Position numbers and translations under genes: made by a program. The notes under the pieces are model-generated. The model saw nothing but the letters and a program-made list of their open reading frames with translations. It was not told where the DNA came from and did no database searches. From contig NZ_JAQQFR010000011.1 in assembly GCF_046025915.1 (NCBI RefSeq), positions 1-64,000 on the forward strand: a DNA stretch of 64,000 nucleotides, read 5' to 3'. Shown here piece by piece: positions 40,346 to 50,820 of the stretch (the stretch's first letter is position 1; every line of letters starts with the position of its first letter). The stretch comes from Herbaspirillum rhizosphaerae_A (GTDB lineage Bacteria > Pseudomonadota > Gammaproteobacteria > Burkholderiales > Burkholderiaceae_D).

Positions 40346-40614
40346 TGAAAACGCCTTTACTCCTGCTGTTACGCGCCTACAAGCTGGGAGTCAGCCCCTA
40401 TCTCGGGCAGAATTGCCGTTTCTATCCCAGCTGTTCGGACTATGCAGCAGAAGCCATTCGCCGCCACGGCGCATGGAAAGGCAGCGTGCTTGCCGGCAAA
40501 CGCCTGTGCAAGTGCCATCCCTGGCATCCAGGCGGACTCGACCCCGTGCCTGAGTCCACCACCCCAGATTCTTCCTCTCCCACTGTAACCGCTGGCGGTT
40601 GCAGCCACTCCTGA
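40345..40614 (+). CDS. yidD: Membrane protein insertion efficiency factor YidD
   Basis: An 89-residue protein with the family core LGQNCRFYPSCSDYAAEAI and CKCHPWHPGG, including the conserved cysteines. YidD supports YidC-dependent insertion of inner-membrane proteins. ATG at 40345 overlaps the rnpA stop; a GTG three bases earlier is possible. Confidence 0.93.
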   Translation: MKTPLLLLLRAYKLGVSPYLGQNCRFYPSCSDYAAEAIRRHGAWKGSVLAGKRLCKCHPWHPGGLDPVPESTTPDSSSPTVTAGGCSHS

Positions 40615-40633
40615 TTTATTGGTCAATACTCTT

Positions 40634-42295
40634 ATGGATATCAAACGTACCGTCCTGTGGGTTGTCTTCTCGTTTTCCCTGTTGTTGCTTTGGGACAGCT
40701 GGCAACGCCATAACGGCAAGCCGTCGATGTTTTTCCCGACAGCAACCCAAGAGGCGACACCGGCAGCCGCCGGCGCTGACCCGTCCAAATCGCCAGTGCC
40801 GCAAGCGGCCGGTGCTGCAGGCGCCGCTGGTACAACCGCTGGTGCGGCTGACGTCGCGGGCGGCCTGCCGGCTGCCAAGGGCGAGACCATCACCATCACG
40901 ACCGATGTCGTCAAGGCTGACATCGATACCGTTGGTGGCGAACTCAAGCGTCTGGAACTGCTGAAGCATCGCGATACGGTTGATCCGACCAAGAACCTGG
41001 TTCTGTTCGATTCCAGCGCAGGCCATACCTATCTGGCTGAATCCGGCCTGATCGGCGGCCAGTTCCCGACCCACAAGTCGATCTTCACCGCCAAGCCCGG
41101 CGCACGCGCGCTGGACAACGGCAATGAAGTCCAACTGGTGCTGGAAGCCCAGGAAAACGGCGTCAAGCTGACCAAGACCTACACCTTCAAGCGCGGTGAT
41201 TACGTCATCGATCTGAAGCACACCGTCACCAATGACAGTGCTGCCGCGATCACGCCATCGCTGTACCTGCAACTGGTGCGCGACGGCAACAAGCCGGGCG
41301 GCGAATCGCACTTCTACAGCACCTTTACCGGCCCTGCTGTGTACACCGATGCTGAAAAATTCCAGAAGCTGACTTTCGAGAAGATCGAAGAAGGCAAGGA
41401 GCAGCACGCCAACAAGTCCGACAACGGCTGGATCGCACTGGTGCAACACTATTTTGTGTCGGCGTTCATTCCACCTGAAAAAGCGCAGCGCGATATCTTC
41501 ACCAAAAAGATCGGCACCAACCTGTACGCAGTCGGCAACATCCTGCCGCTGGGTACTGTTGCTCCGGGTGCCAGCGTCACCATGGACGCACGCCTGTACT
41601 CCGGTCCGCAAGAATCTTCCGTGCTGGAAAAGACCACACCAGGTCTGGAACTGGTCAAGGACTATGGCTGGCTGACCATCATCGCCAAGCCGATCTTCTG
41701 GCTGATGATTCATATCCATGCGTACGTCGGCAACTGGGGCTGGACCATCATCCTGCTGACCATGCTGATCAAGGCAGTGTTCTTCCCGTTGTCGGCTGCC
41801 AGCTATCGCAGCATGGCTAAGATGAAGGCCGTGACGCCGAAGATGACCGCAATTCGCGAGCGTCACAAGGGTGATCCGCAGGCAATGAACCGCGAAATGA
41901 TGTCGCTGTACAAGACCGAAAAGATCAATCCGCTCGGTGGCTGTCTGCCGATCGTGATTCAGATCCCGGTGTTCATTTCGCTGTATTGGGTGCTGCTGGC
42001 CAGCGTTGAAATGCGCGGCGCGCCATGGCTGGGCTGGATCCACGATCTGACCGCACCTGACCCGTTCTACATCCTGCCGGTGCTGATGGCGGTGTCGATG
42101 TTCATCCAGACCAAGCTCAACCCGACTCCTCCGGATCCGGTGCAAGCCAAGGTCATGATGTTCATGCCTATCGTGTTCTCGGTGATGTTCTTCTTCTTCC
42201 CATCAGGCCTCGTGCTGTATTGGGTCGTGAACAACGTCCTGTCGATCACGCAGCAATGGGTTATCACCAGAAAGCTGCAGGCAGGCAAGGCTTAA
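40634..42295 (+). CDS. yidC: Membrane protein insertase YidC
   Basis: Inserts and folds inner-membrane proteins, alone or with SecYEG. The 553-residue protein has an N-terminal signal-anchor (about residues 6-22), a low-complexity Ala/Pro/Gly linker, a large periplasmic beta domain (to about residue 340), then five C-terminal transmembrane helices including INPLGGCLPIVIQIPVFI. The ATG at 40634 gives the family start MDIKRTVLW. Confidence 0.97.
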   Translation: MDIKRTVLWVVFSFSLLLLWDSWQRHNGKPSMFFPTATQEATPAAAGADPSKSPVPQAAGAAGAAGTTAGAADVAGGLPAAKGETITITTDVVKADIDTVGGELKRLELLKHRDTVDPTKNLVLFDSSAGHTYLAESGLIGGQFPTHKSIFTAKPGARALDNGNEVQLVLEAQENGVKLTKTYTFKRGDYVIDLKHTVTNDSAAAITPSLYLQLVRDGNKPGGESHFYSTFTGPAVYTDAEKFQKLTFEKIEEGKEQHANKSDNGWIALVQHYFVSAFIPPEKAQRDIFTKKIGTNLYAVGNILPLGTVAPGASVTMDARLYSGPQESSVLEKTTPGLELVKDYGWLTIIAKPIFWLMIHIHAYVGNWGWTIILLTMLIKAVFFPLSAASYRSMAKMKAVTPKMTAIRERHKGDPQAMNREMMSLYKTEKINPLGGCLPIVIQIPVFISLYWVLLASVEMRGAPWLGWIHDLTAPDPFYILPVLMAVSMFIQTKLNPTPPDPVQAKVMMFMPIVFSVMFFFFPSGLVLYWVVNNVLSITQQWVITRKLQAGKA

Positions 42296-42324
42296 CGACC
42301 AGTTCGTGAATCACTTGTTAGTCG

Positions 42325-42360
42325 AAAAAGCCCGTGGCATGATTTTCACGGGCTTTTTTT
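42325..42360 (+). terminator. Rho-independent terminator after yidC
   Basis: AAAAAGCCCGTG (42325-42336) and CACGGGCTTTTT (42347-42358) form a 12-bp stem followed by more T. It separates yidC from mnmE. Confidence 0.92.
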
Positions 42361-42400
42361 TCGTCTTTGTTTTCCTATTTTTTGAAAAGTAGTGTGCATC

Positions 42401-43807
42401 ATGACTCTCGACACTTCTCCCATCGCCGCCATCGCTACCGCCCCGGGGCGCGGCGGTATCGGCGTAGTCCGTATCTCCGGCAAGAATCTGTGGCCGGTGG
42501 TTCAAGCCATCTGCGGCAAGGACGAACACTCGCTGACACCGCGTCAGGCGACCTATTTGCCGTTTAAACGTGCGGACGGCCGTGCCATCGACCAAGGCCT
42601 TGCGATCTATTTCAAAGCACCGCATTCCTATACCGGGGAAGACGTGCTGGAGTTGCAAGGCCATGGTGGCCCGGTGGTGATGCAAATGCTGCTGGCGCGC
42701 TGCCTTGAAGCCGGCGTCGACATTGGTCTGCGTCTGGCAGAGCCGGGCGAGTTCACGCAACGCGCCTTCCTCAACGACAAGCTCGATCTGGCGCAGGCGG
42801 AAGCAGTCGCCGACCTGATCGAAGCGTCAACGGAAGCAGCCGCCAAGTCCGCTTCAGAGTCCTTGTCCGGTGCTTTCTCCAAAGTCATTCACGATCTGGT
42901 CAACAAGGTCACAAACCTGCGCATGCTGGTCGAAGCAACACTGGATTTCCCGGAAGAAGAAATCGACTTCCTTGAACAATCCGACGCGCGCGGCCAGCTC
43001 GCTGCCATTCGCGCCACGCTCGACGACGTCTTCATGCATGCCTCACAAGGCGCCTTGCTGCGCGATGGCCTCAACGTTGTATTGGCGGGCAAGCCTAACG
43101 TCGGCAAGTCGTCGCTGCTCAACGTGCTGGCCGGTTCCGATGTGGCCATCGTCACGCCGATTGCCGGCACCACGCGCGACAAGGTGACCGAGACGATCCA
43201 GATCGAAGGCATGCCGCTCAACATCATCGACACTGCCGGTATTCGTGAGGCCGGCGAAGATGGCAGCGGCCCCGACGAAGTCGAGCGCATCGGCATTGAA
43301 CGTACCTGGGGCGAAGTCTCCAAAGCCGACGTCATTCTGCACATGCTCGACGCCGATCGCGGCCCGACGCTGGAAGATGAAAAAATCACCGAGCGTTTTC
43401 CCGACGGCATTCCCGTCATCCGCATCTGGAACAAGATCGACCGTTCCGGCCACAAGCCGGCTGTTGATCAGATGTCCGACGCGACGCATATTTATCTGTC
43501 CGCCACCGATCACCTCGGTATCGATTTGCTGCGTGGAGAATTGCTGCGCATCGCCGGCTGGCAGCAGACGGTGGAGTCGCGCTACCTTGCGCGCGAGCGT
43601 CATCTGATTGCCTTGAAGGCCGCGCGCGAATACCTGGAAAGCGCGGCGGCACACGCCTCGGTAGACAATCAATCCAGCGACCAATCGCTCGATTTGTTTG
43701 CGGAAGAATTGCGTCTGGCGCAGGAGCGCCTGAGCAGTATCACAGGCAAGTTCACGCCGGACGATTTGCTGGGCGTGATCTTCTCGCGCTTCTGTATCGG
43801 CAAGTAA
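42401..43807 (+). CDS. mnmE: tRNA modification GTPase MnmE
   Basis: With MnmG it makes the 5-carboxymethylaminomethyl group on U34 of some tRNAs. The 468-residue protein has an N-terminal folate-binding domain, a helical domain, an inserted Ras-like G domain (G1 GKPNVGKSS near residue 229) and the C-terminal motif CIGK, with the essential cysteine. ATG at 42401 gives the proper start; three codons upstream a GTG is possible. Confidence 0.96.
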   Translation: MTLDTSPIAAIATAPGRGGIGVVRISGKNLWPVVQAICGKDEHSLTPRQATYLPFKRADGRAIDQGLAIYFKAPHSYTGEDVLELQGHGGPVVMQMLLARCLEAGVDIGLRLAEPGEFTQRAFLNDKLDLAQAEAVADLIEASTEAAAKSASESLSGAFSKVIHDLVNKVTNLRMLVEATLDFPEEEIDFLEQSDARGQLAAIRATLDDVFMHASQGALLRDGLNVVLAGKPNVGKSSLLNVLAGSDVAIVTPIAGTTRDKVTETIQIEGMPLNIIDTAGIREAGEDGSGPDEVERIGIERTWGEVSKADVILHMLDADRGPTLEDEKITERFPDGIPVIRIWNKIDRSGHKPAVDQMSDATHIYLSATDHLGIDLLRGELLRIAGWQQTVESRYLARERHLIALKAAREYLESAAAHASVDNQSSDQSLDLFAEELRLAQERLSSITGKFTPDDLLGVIFSRFCIGK

Positions 43808-43868
43808 TTCAGCAGCGGATTGAGCTCGTAATAAGGGAGTACCTGCCGAGAAGTATGTGACACACGAT

Positions 43869-43888
43869 CCTGTAACGAATGTTACAGG
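43869..43888. promoter_or_regulatory. Perfect inverted repeat downstream of mnmE
   Basis: CCTGTAAC and GTTACAGG flank GAAT. It could be an operator or a small RNA hairpin. It lies 62 bases after mnmE. Confidence 0.4.
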
Positions 43889-43899
43889 GTGTAAAAACG

Positions 43900-44009
43900 A
43901 TAGAAGGGTGGGTGAGGGGACGGTATCTTGAGCACTCCCTCCCCTCCAATTCATCACCCCCCTGAGGATTGGATTTAACCCGCAAGCCGCAAGGCCTGCG
44001 GGTTTTTTT
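43900..44009 (+). ncRNA. Candidate small RNA or structured mnmE 3' UTR
   Basis: A G-rich part (43905-43919, GGGTGGGTGAGGGG) is followed by C-rich segments (CTCCCTCCCCTCC near 43936-43948 and CACCCCCC near 43955), then a strong terminator. The G and C tracts can pair in several ways. Unpaired CCUCC runs could bind ribosome-binding sites. No clear promoter was seen, so the 5' end is a guess. Confidence 0.3.
43977..44009 (+). terminator. Rho-independent terminator
   Basis: AACCCGCA pairs with TGCGGGTT, followed by a run of T. The T tract is on the plus strand, so it ends a transcript from mnmE or the candidate small RNA. Confidence 0.85.
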
Positions 44010-44048
44010 CTGCCCGGATGCTTTGTGCCCGGCTTTGTATGCTTTTTG

Positions 44049-44240
44049 TCAGACTTCTTCGGTGCGGTCGTGTGGCGCTGTTTGCAGGATCGCTGATGGT
44101 GGATACAACTGCATGGCATTGTGTAATTTGCCGATGGCGCGGCACATGTCTTCAAAGCCGCTGGCTTCTACCTTCGATTTGAATTGGTAGATGGTGCCAT
44201 CTACCCAAACTTCGCGTTCTGCTTCTCTGAGGATATTCAT
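44049..44240 (-). CDS. Small hypothetical protein
   Basis: A 63-residue soluble, mildly acidic protein beginning MNILREAEREVWVDGTIYQF. GGAG lies 8 bases before the ATG. No motif was recognised. The start signal and ordinary amino-acid use suggest a real gene. Confidence 0.6.
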   Translation of the reverse strand: MNILREAEREVWVDGTIYQFKSKVEASGFEDMCRAIGKLHNAMQLYPPSAILQTAPHDRTEEV

Positions 44241-44413
44241 GAGGTTGTCTCCGTCTGTTTTTATATGTCGTAAATCTTAGCACGATGCTTCGGAAACGCA
44301 AGCTGGATGCGGGTTGCGGCGCAGTAGTTTCTTGTTGCAATACCTTGACGATGCTTAGCAGGTTTTGTTTGTACAGTCGTACGACGATGAATGTTTGATC
44401 GAAAGGAATTGTT

Positions 44414-44566
44414 ATGCGACGTCTGGGTATATTTGTGGGCAGCATTGCCCTGTTGTTTTCTTTGGGCGGCTGCGTTTGCGCGCCATGGCTGTGCGGTCCC
44501 GGCCCGGGCGGCTGGGGAGCTGGCGGCGGTCCTCGTGGTGGCGGAGAAGGCCCCGGGCCACGCTGA
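44414..44566 (+). CDS. Very small Gly/Pro-rich lipoprotein
   Basis: A 50-residue protein with a signal peptide and lipobox (LFSLGGC, Cys20). The mature part is only 31 residues, rich in Gly and Pro (GPGPGGWGAGGGPRGGGEG), with two more cysteines. AAGGAA precedes the ATG. It is divergent from the 63-residue gene. Similar tiny lipoproteins occur in betaproteobacteria; function unknown. Confidence 0.65.
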   Translation: MRRLGIFVGSIALLFSLGGCVCAPWLCGPGPGGWGAGGGPRGGGEGPGPR

Positions 44567-44713
44567 AGCACAGACATACTCTGTCATTTGAGGCGTGAAA
44601 TTACCCAGCGTCCGGAGCGTTCGGGGGCGTGCTCTGCAGACGAGAAAAACACCTGCTAAGATGCCCCTCTGCTCGTTTTGCAGAGCAACATATTTCACTC
44701 ATCTGGAGCCACA

Positions 44714-45310
44714 ATGTCGCAAACCAACCCACGTGTCGCTGATCATCCTATCGATCCCCAATTCTTGAATCGCTGGTCGCCACGCGCCTACACCGGCGCT
44801 GATATTTCCGAAGAAACCGTCCTGACCTTTCTGGAAGCCGCACGCTGGGCGCCGTCCGCCTACAACTCGCAACCTTGGCGTTTTGTGTTTGCTCGCCGCG
44901 GCACACCGCAATGGGACAGCCTGCTGGGCTTGCTGAATGAATTCAACCGCAGCTGGGCAGAGAAGGCTTCGGTGCTGATTATCGTCTTGTCCAAGACAAC
45001 GATGATCCCACCCGGCACAACGACCCCGGTTCCTGCCGGTACGCACGCATTCGATACCGGCTCCGCCTGGGCATACCTTGCACTGCAAGCCAGCCTGTCG
45101 GGTTGGCATGCGCATGCGATGGCCGGTTTCGACAAGGACAAGTCGCGTACCGAATTGGGTGTCCCTGCGGAATACTCGATCGAAGCTGCTGTTGCGATCG
45201 GTAAACTGGGCGACAAATCGATTCTGCCGGAAGGCCTGCAAGCGCGCGAACTGCCCGGCCCGCGCGAGCCACTGAGCAAATTGGCGTTCGAAGGTAAATT
45301 CCAGGCTTAA
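44714..45310 (+). CDS. Nitroreductase-family protein
   Basis: A 198-residue FMN-dependent oxidoreductase. Family blocks are RWSPRAYTG near the N-terminus, ARWAPSAYNSQPWRFVF (FMN contact), and the C-terminal AVAIGKLGDKS. GGAG lies 7 bases before the ATG at 44714; the open frame extends 12 codons further upstream. The natural substrate is unknown; relatives reduce nitro compounds, quinones or flavins. Confidence 0.88.
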   Translation: MSQTNPRVADHPIDPQFLNRWSPRAYTGADISEETVLTFLEAARWAPSAYNSQPWRFVFARRGTPQWDSLLGLLNEFNRSWAEKASVLIIVLSKTTMIPPGTTTPVPAGTHAFDTGSAWAYLALQASLSGWHAHAMAGFDKDKSRTELGVPAEYSIEAAVAIGKLGDKSILPEGLQARELPGPREPLSKLAFEGKFQA

Positions 45311-45325
45311 TTTGTAGAAAAGTAC

Positions 45326-45354
45326 TGGAATTTCTAAAAAAGCTCGGCTATAAT
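45326..45354 (+). promoter_or_regulatory. Promoter of tRNA-Asp
   Basis: TATAAT at 45349-45354, with a weak -35 TGGAAT at 45326-45331 and a 17-base spacer. The tRNA starts 33 bases downstream. Confidence 0.6.
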
Positions 45355-45387
45355 TGCGGTCTTTCAGCGAGACTGAAAACCAAATCT

Positions 45388-45464
45388 GGAGTGGTAGTTC
45401 AGTTGGTTAGAATACCGGCCTGTCACGCCGGGGGTCGCGGGTTCGAGCCCCGTCCGCTCCGCCA
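45388..45464 (+). tRNA. tRNA-Asp (anticodon GTC)
   Basis: A 77-nt cloverleaf with encoded CCA. The acceptor stem pairs GGAGTGG with CCGCTCC (one G-U). The anticodon loop CTGTCAC gives GTC, which reads both Asp codons. The T arm contains GGTTCGAGC. Confidence 0.95.
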
Positions 45465-45471
45465 AAACACG

Positions 45472-45506
45472 AATGCCTGCTTAGTGAAAACTAAGCAGGC
45501 ATTTTT
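45472..45506 (+). terminator. Rho-independent terminator of tRNA-Asp
   Basis: A perfect 14-bp stem (AATGCCTGCTTAGT with ACTAAGCAGGCATT) and a GAAA loop, followed by T residues. Confidence 0.9.
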
Positions 45507-45590
45507 GTTTGCGCCGTCACTTTTTTGCCCGAAGGGCAAACGAATTTGCAGCCCGCGGAACATGGGGGAGCCCCAATGCCTCACAAAAGT

Positions 45591-45626
45591 AAAAGCCCCG
45601 CTTAGTGCAAACCAAGCGGAGCTTTT
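45591..45626. terminator. Terminator hairpin downstream of fusA
   Basis: AAAAGC-CCGCTT-GT pairs with AC-AAGCGG-GCTTTT with two mismatches and a GCAA loop. T-rich sequence follows on the minus strand, so it probably ends the fusA transcript. Its core closely resembles the preceding tRNA-Asp terminator. Confidence 0.75.
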
Positions 45627-45668
45627 ACGTCGTACGAAGAGCTAAGAAAGATTAGCGATTAAAAAACC

Positions 45669-47777
<2,109 letters not shown>

Positions 47778-48004
47778 GACATTTCCTTTCGCTGCATTTT
47801 CCTTGAATCGTTGGATGAAACCGGCAGAAAGCAGTCCTGGCGGAGTCACATTATGCGCATATTTTGGCATCGTATGCAGTCCGCTGACACTGGTCAGAAG
47901 TCTGGTTCTCGTGTTGCTTTCGTTCCAGCTTCCATTCCTTCCGATTCGCTTGTTCGCTTTCTTGCCGGCAAGACAAGAAGCTTCGCACCATCATAGTCAA
48001 TATT

Positions 48005-48024
48005 TATGTAATGCGTGTTACATA
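48005..48024. promoter_or_regulatory. Probable operator between fusA and tetR
   Basis: TATGTAA and TTACATA form a perfect inverted repeat with a six-base spacer. The half-site spacing suits a TetR dimer. It lies in the 355-bp gap 47778-48132, which otherwise shows no gene. Confidence 0.5.
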
Positions 48025-48132
48025 ATAGATTTTTGCTGGAAATCTTGTCAAGGTATTTTTGTAATTTAAATTAAAGTAAGCTACACTGGTCGTAGAAAAT
48101 CCACACCAATGTGATAAAGAAGGAGAATTCCG

Positions 48133-48753
48133 ATGCAGCAAACAAGAGGGCGGCCGCGCAGTTTCGACCGAGATGAAGCGCTACGCCTGGCAATGCAGGT
48201 ATTTTGGAGCAAGGGCTACGAAGGCACGACCATGGCCGATCTCACGACCGCCATCGGCGTCAAGGCGCCCAGTCTATATGCCGCATTTGGCGATAAAAAT
48301 GCATTGTTTCGCGAAGCTGTCGAGTTCTACTCGATAACAACGGCTGCCGCACCCATGAACGCCTTGAAAGAAGGCAAGGGTGTGCGTGAGGATGTCTTCA
48401 ACATGTTACACGCCAGTGTCGATACCTTCGCCGGCAAGGGGTGCATGGTGGTGACATCGGCCATCAATTGCGCGCCGGAAAATAGTGCCCACGCCGAAGA
48501 GCTGCGTGCACGCCGCCATAAAAAACGCATGGCTTTGGATAGTCGCTTTCGCCAAGCGCAGACACAGGGAGAGCTGAGTCCCGATGCGGATATCGATGGA
48601 CTGAGCGACTACTACACCGCCGTATTGCATGGCTTGTCATTGAGCGCGCGCGACGGAATCAGCTGCGAGCGTCTGGCTAATACCATTTGTCACGCGATGA
48701 AGGCGCTCGATGCAATATTGATTGCGCCAAAGAAAAAGCGCCCGGCGCAATAA
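48133..48753 (+). CDS. TetR-family transcriptional regulator
   Basis: A 206-residue regulator with an N-terminal helix-turn-helix (about residues 8-55, including TTMADLTTAIGVKAPSLYAAFGDK) and a C-terminal ligand domain. GAAGGAG precedes the ATG. It is divergent from fusA; the inverted repeat 109-128 bases upstream may be its own operator. The regulated genes may be distant, since no efflux gene lies beside it. Confidence 0.9.
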   Translation: MQQTRGRPRSFDRDEALRLAMQVFWSKGYEGTTMADLTTAIGVKAPSLYAAFGDKNALFREAVEFYSITTAAAPMNALKEGKGVREDVFNMLHASVDTFAGKGCMVVTSAINCAPENSAHAEELRARRHKKRMALDSRFRQAQTQGELSPDADIDGLSDYYTAVLHGLSLSARDGISCERLANTICHAMKALDAILIAPKKKRPAQ

Positions 48754-48792
48754 AAAACGCCGGCAGATCCAAGGATCAACCGGCGTCTTTCT
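48752..48792. terminator. Terminator between tetR and rdgC
   Basis: ACGCCGG (48757-48763) pairs with CCGGCGT (48780-48786), with A residues on one side and T on the other. It serves two converging genes. Confidence 0.75.
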
Positions 48793-48813
48793 TACGCGAT
48801 CGACTAAAAGCGA

Positions 48814-49740
48814 TCAGGCTGCCAGAGCCGCCGACCCGTCGTTCTCGCGCAACTGGCCGCCCAGCGCATCAATCAAGTCGACCAGCATCTTGCTGACTTC
48901 ACCCGTCATCAACATGAAGTCGCCGTCAAAGCGTTCGTCATCGTTCTTGTTCGTCACATCGTTGTCTTCTTTCAAGACATCCAATGGCGTGATCTTCTTG
49001 ACGCTCAGATTTTCCGTCAGGACGAAGGACACGCGATCGTTCCATGTCAACGCCAGACGTGTGCATTGCTTGCCGGATTCGATATGGCGGCGCACGTCGT
49101 CCGGCTCCAGCGTATGGCGCACGTAACGTACGGTCGCCTTGCTGTCGCCGCTGGCACGCAGTTCCGTATCCTGATCCACGGTAAAGCCGCTCGGCGCTTC
49201 ATCCGAAGCCAGCCAATCCGTCATTGACGACAATGGCGAGCGCACGGTGCGCAAGGTTTCAAGCGGGAACTTAGGAATCGCCTTCAGCAACAATTTCAGG
49301 ACTTCTTCCGCCTTGCCGGAGCTGCCGGCATCGACGATCAGCCAACCGTTGACGGGGTCGATCCAGGTCCAGGTGCTGCGCACGATACTGAAGGCGCGTG
49401 GCAGCAATTCGTCGGTGACTTGTTCTTTCAATTCTTTGGTTTGCTTGCGGCCGGGAGGAAAACCTTGTTGTTCTTCCAACTCGGCGGCACGCGCTTTAGT
49501 GACCTGATTGACCACTGTGCTCGGCAGCAGCTTTTTCTCGGTGTCCAGCTTCAGCAGGAACTGGCGATTGACGACGTGCACCAGCTGTTCATTGCCGCGT
49601 GGGGAAACCCAGCCTTGCGACTGCATTTCCAGGCTGGGGCAGGCTGCAAAGCTCTGCGGAGCAAGATAGGACTCGAGCTGTTCGGCGCTGATGGCCCAAG
49701 GCGCGGGGAGGCGATAAATCTGAAGGTTCTTAAACCACAT
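48814..49740 (-). CDS. rdgC: Recombination-associated protein RdgC
   Basis: A nucleoid-associated ring-forming protein that limits RecA loading. The 308-residue protein begins MWFKNLQIYRL and keeps the family length and order of blocks (for example LTWNDRVSFVLTENLSVKKI). It is on the minus strand downstream of the pilus chaperone. Confidence 0.93.
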   Translation of the reverse strand: MWFKNLQIYRLPAPWAISAEQLESYLAPQSFAACPSLEMQSQGWVSPRGNEQLVHVVNRQFLLKLDTEKKLLPSTVVNQVTKARAAELEEQQGFPPGRKQTKELKEQVTDELLPRAFSIVRSTWTWIDPVNGWLIVDAGSSGKAEEVLKLLLKAIPKFPLETLRTVRSPLSSMTDWLASDEAPSGFTVDQDTELRASGDSKATVRYVRHTLEPDDVRRHIESGKQCTRLALTWNDRVSFVLTENLSVKKITPLDVLKEDNDVTNKNDDERFDGDFMLMTGEVSKMLVDLIDALGGQLRENDGSAALAA

Positions 49741-49925
49741 AGCGTTCGGGCAAAAGCGTCCATTTTACACGCAGCCGGAAGCCGGGCCAGCTTTCCGATG
49801 TGATTTTATAGGGGCCGTGTATCCGGCGTTTTTTGTTGACTATCGCGACTGCAAATACCAAGGCGCCGTCGCCTATATCGGGGAGCGGCGCCTTGGGAGA
49901 TGCTTGCTTCAAGGAGGGACGTTCA

Positions 49926-50702
49926 TTACTGCGTCAGTGCGCTGTCGACGTCAACAGCGCCACCGAAGTCATTCAGATAGCTGAAGCGTACTTTCAAAGC
50001 AGCAGGGGGTGCTTGCTTAAGATTCTTCAGTAGATAGCGCTCTTGTTTGCCCGGAGCGAGCATGCCACCGTCTTCGTTTAGAAATTTTGGCATGGTCTCT
50101 TTTTCATCGTTTGCATTTACCAAGCCGGTCTTCACGACGTTGATGTAGTAAGGCGTTGGGTTCTGGGCTTCAAGAAGATACGCATCGCCGTCACGTACGA
50201 TCTTCCATGTGACTTTTGTGGGCGCAGCGAAAACCTGTTCTTGCGTATTTAACGCCTGCGGCCGGAAGAACACTTTGATACGTGTGCGGAATGCCATCTG
50301 CACATAGTTGCTGTCATCCGGACCCACGTTTTGCGGACGTGGCGGGACTTCCAGCAGATTGAGCCAGAAGATGGACTCGTGATCCTGTGGCAACGGCTCC
50401 TGGCTATAAATCATGCGCACCGTTTGTCCCTTGGCAGGATCGATGCGAAACAGTGGTGGTGTCAGCAGGAAGGGCACTTCAGTTGCACTGGGGGTTGACT
50501 TGGGATCGCCCTTGTCGATCCACATCTGCACCAGGCCGGGACTGGCACCTTCGTTGGTGAGGCGCACCGAAACCTCGCGCTCATTGGAAGGAAAGACTAC
50601 GCGGGTACCGTTGATGACCACGCTGGCCGACGCGGATGCGGCGCATGCAACAGTAAGGATTGTGGCGCAGGTGGTGCGCAAGATGTTGAAGTTAAGGCGC
50701 AT
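49926..50702 (-). CDS. Periplasmic pilus-assembly chaperone (PapD family)
   Basis: A 258-residue protein with a signal peptide (ending near CAASAS) and two Ig-like domains. The start of the mature part, VVINGTRVVFPSNEREVSVRL, and the subunit-binding GQTVRMIYSQEPLPQDHESIFWLNLLEVPP block are typical of chaperone-usher systems. It lies 118 bases after the pilin gene. No usher gene follows, since rdgC is next. Confidence 0.92.
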   Translation of the reverse strand: MRLNFNILRTTCATILTVACAASASASVVINGTRVVFPSNEREVSVRLTNEGASPGLVQMWIDKGDPKSTPSATEVPFLLTPPLFRIDPAKGQTVRMIYSQEPLPQDHESIFWLNLLEVPPRPQNVGPDDSNYVQMAFRTRIKVFFRPQALNTQEQVFAAPTKVTWKIVRDGDAYLLEAQNPTPYYINVVKTGLVNANDEKETMPKFLNEDGGMLAPGKQERYLLKNLKQAPPAALKVRFSYLNDFGGAVDVDSALTQ

Positions 50703-50755
50703 AGTTCACCCTGTTGACATTAATAAAATACAGATAAATCCGTACGGTTACATAG

Positions 50756-50784
50756 CAATGAAGCCGCGACGCGCGGCTTCATTG
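50756..50784. repeat. Hairpin between pilin and chaperone genes
   Basis: CAATGAAGCCGCG and CGCGGCTTCATTG form a perfect 13-bp stem with a three-base loop. No T tract follows on the minus strand, so it may slow decay or read-through and give more pilin than chaperone. Confidence 0.7.
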
Positions 50785-50820
50785 GCGTACGAATACAAGA
50801 AGACTTGTATTTCGTATGGA

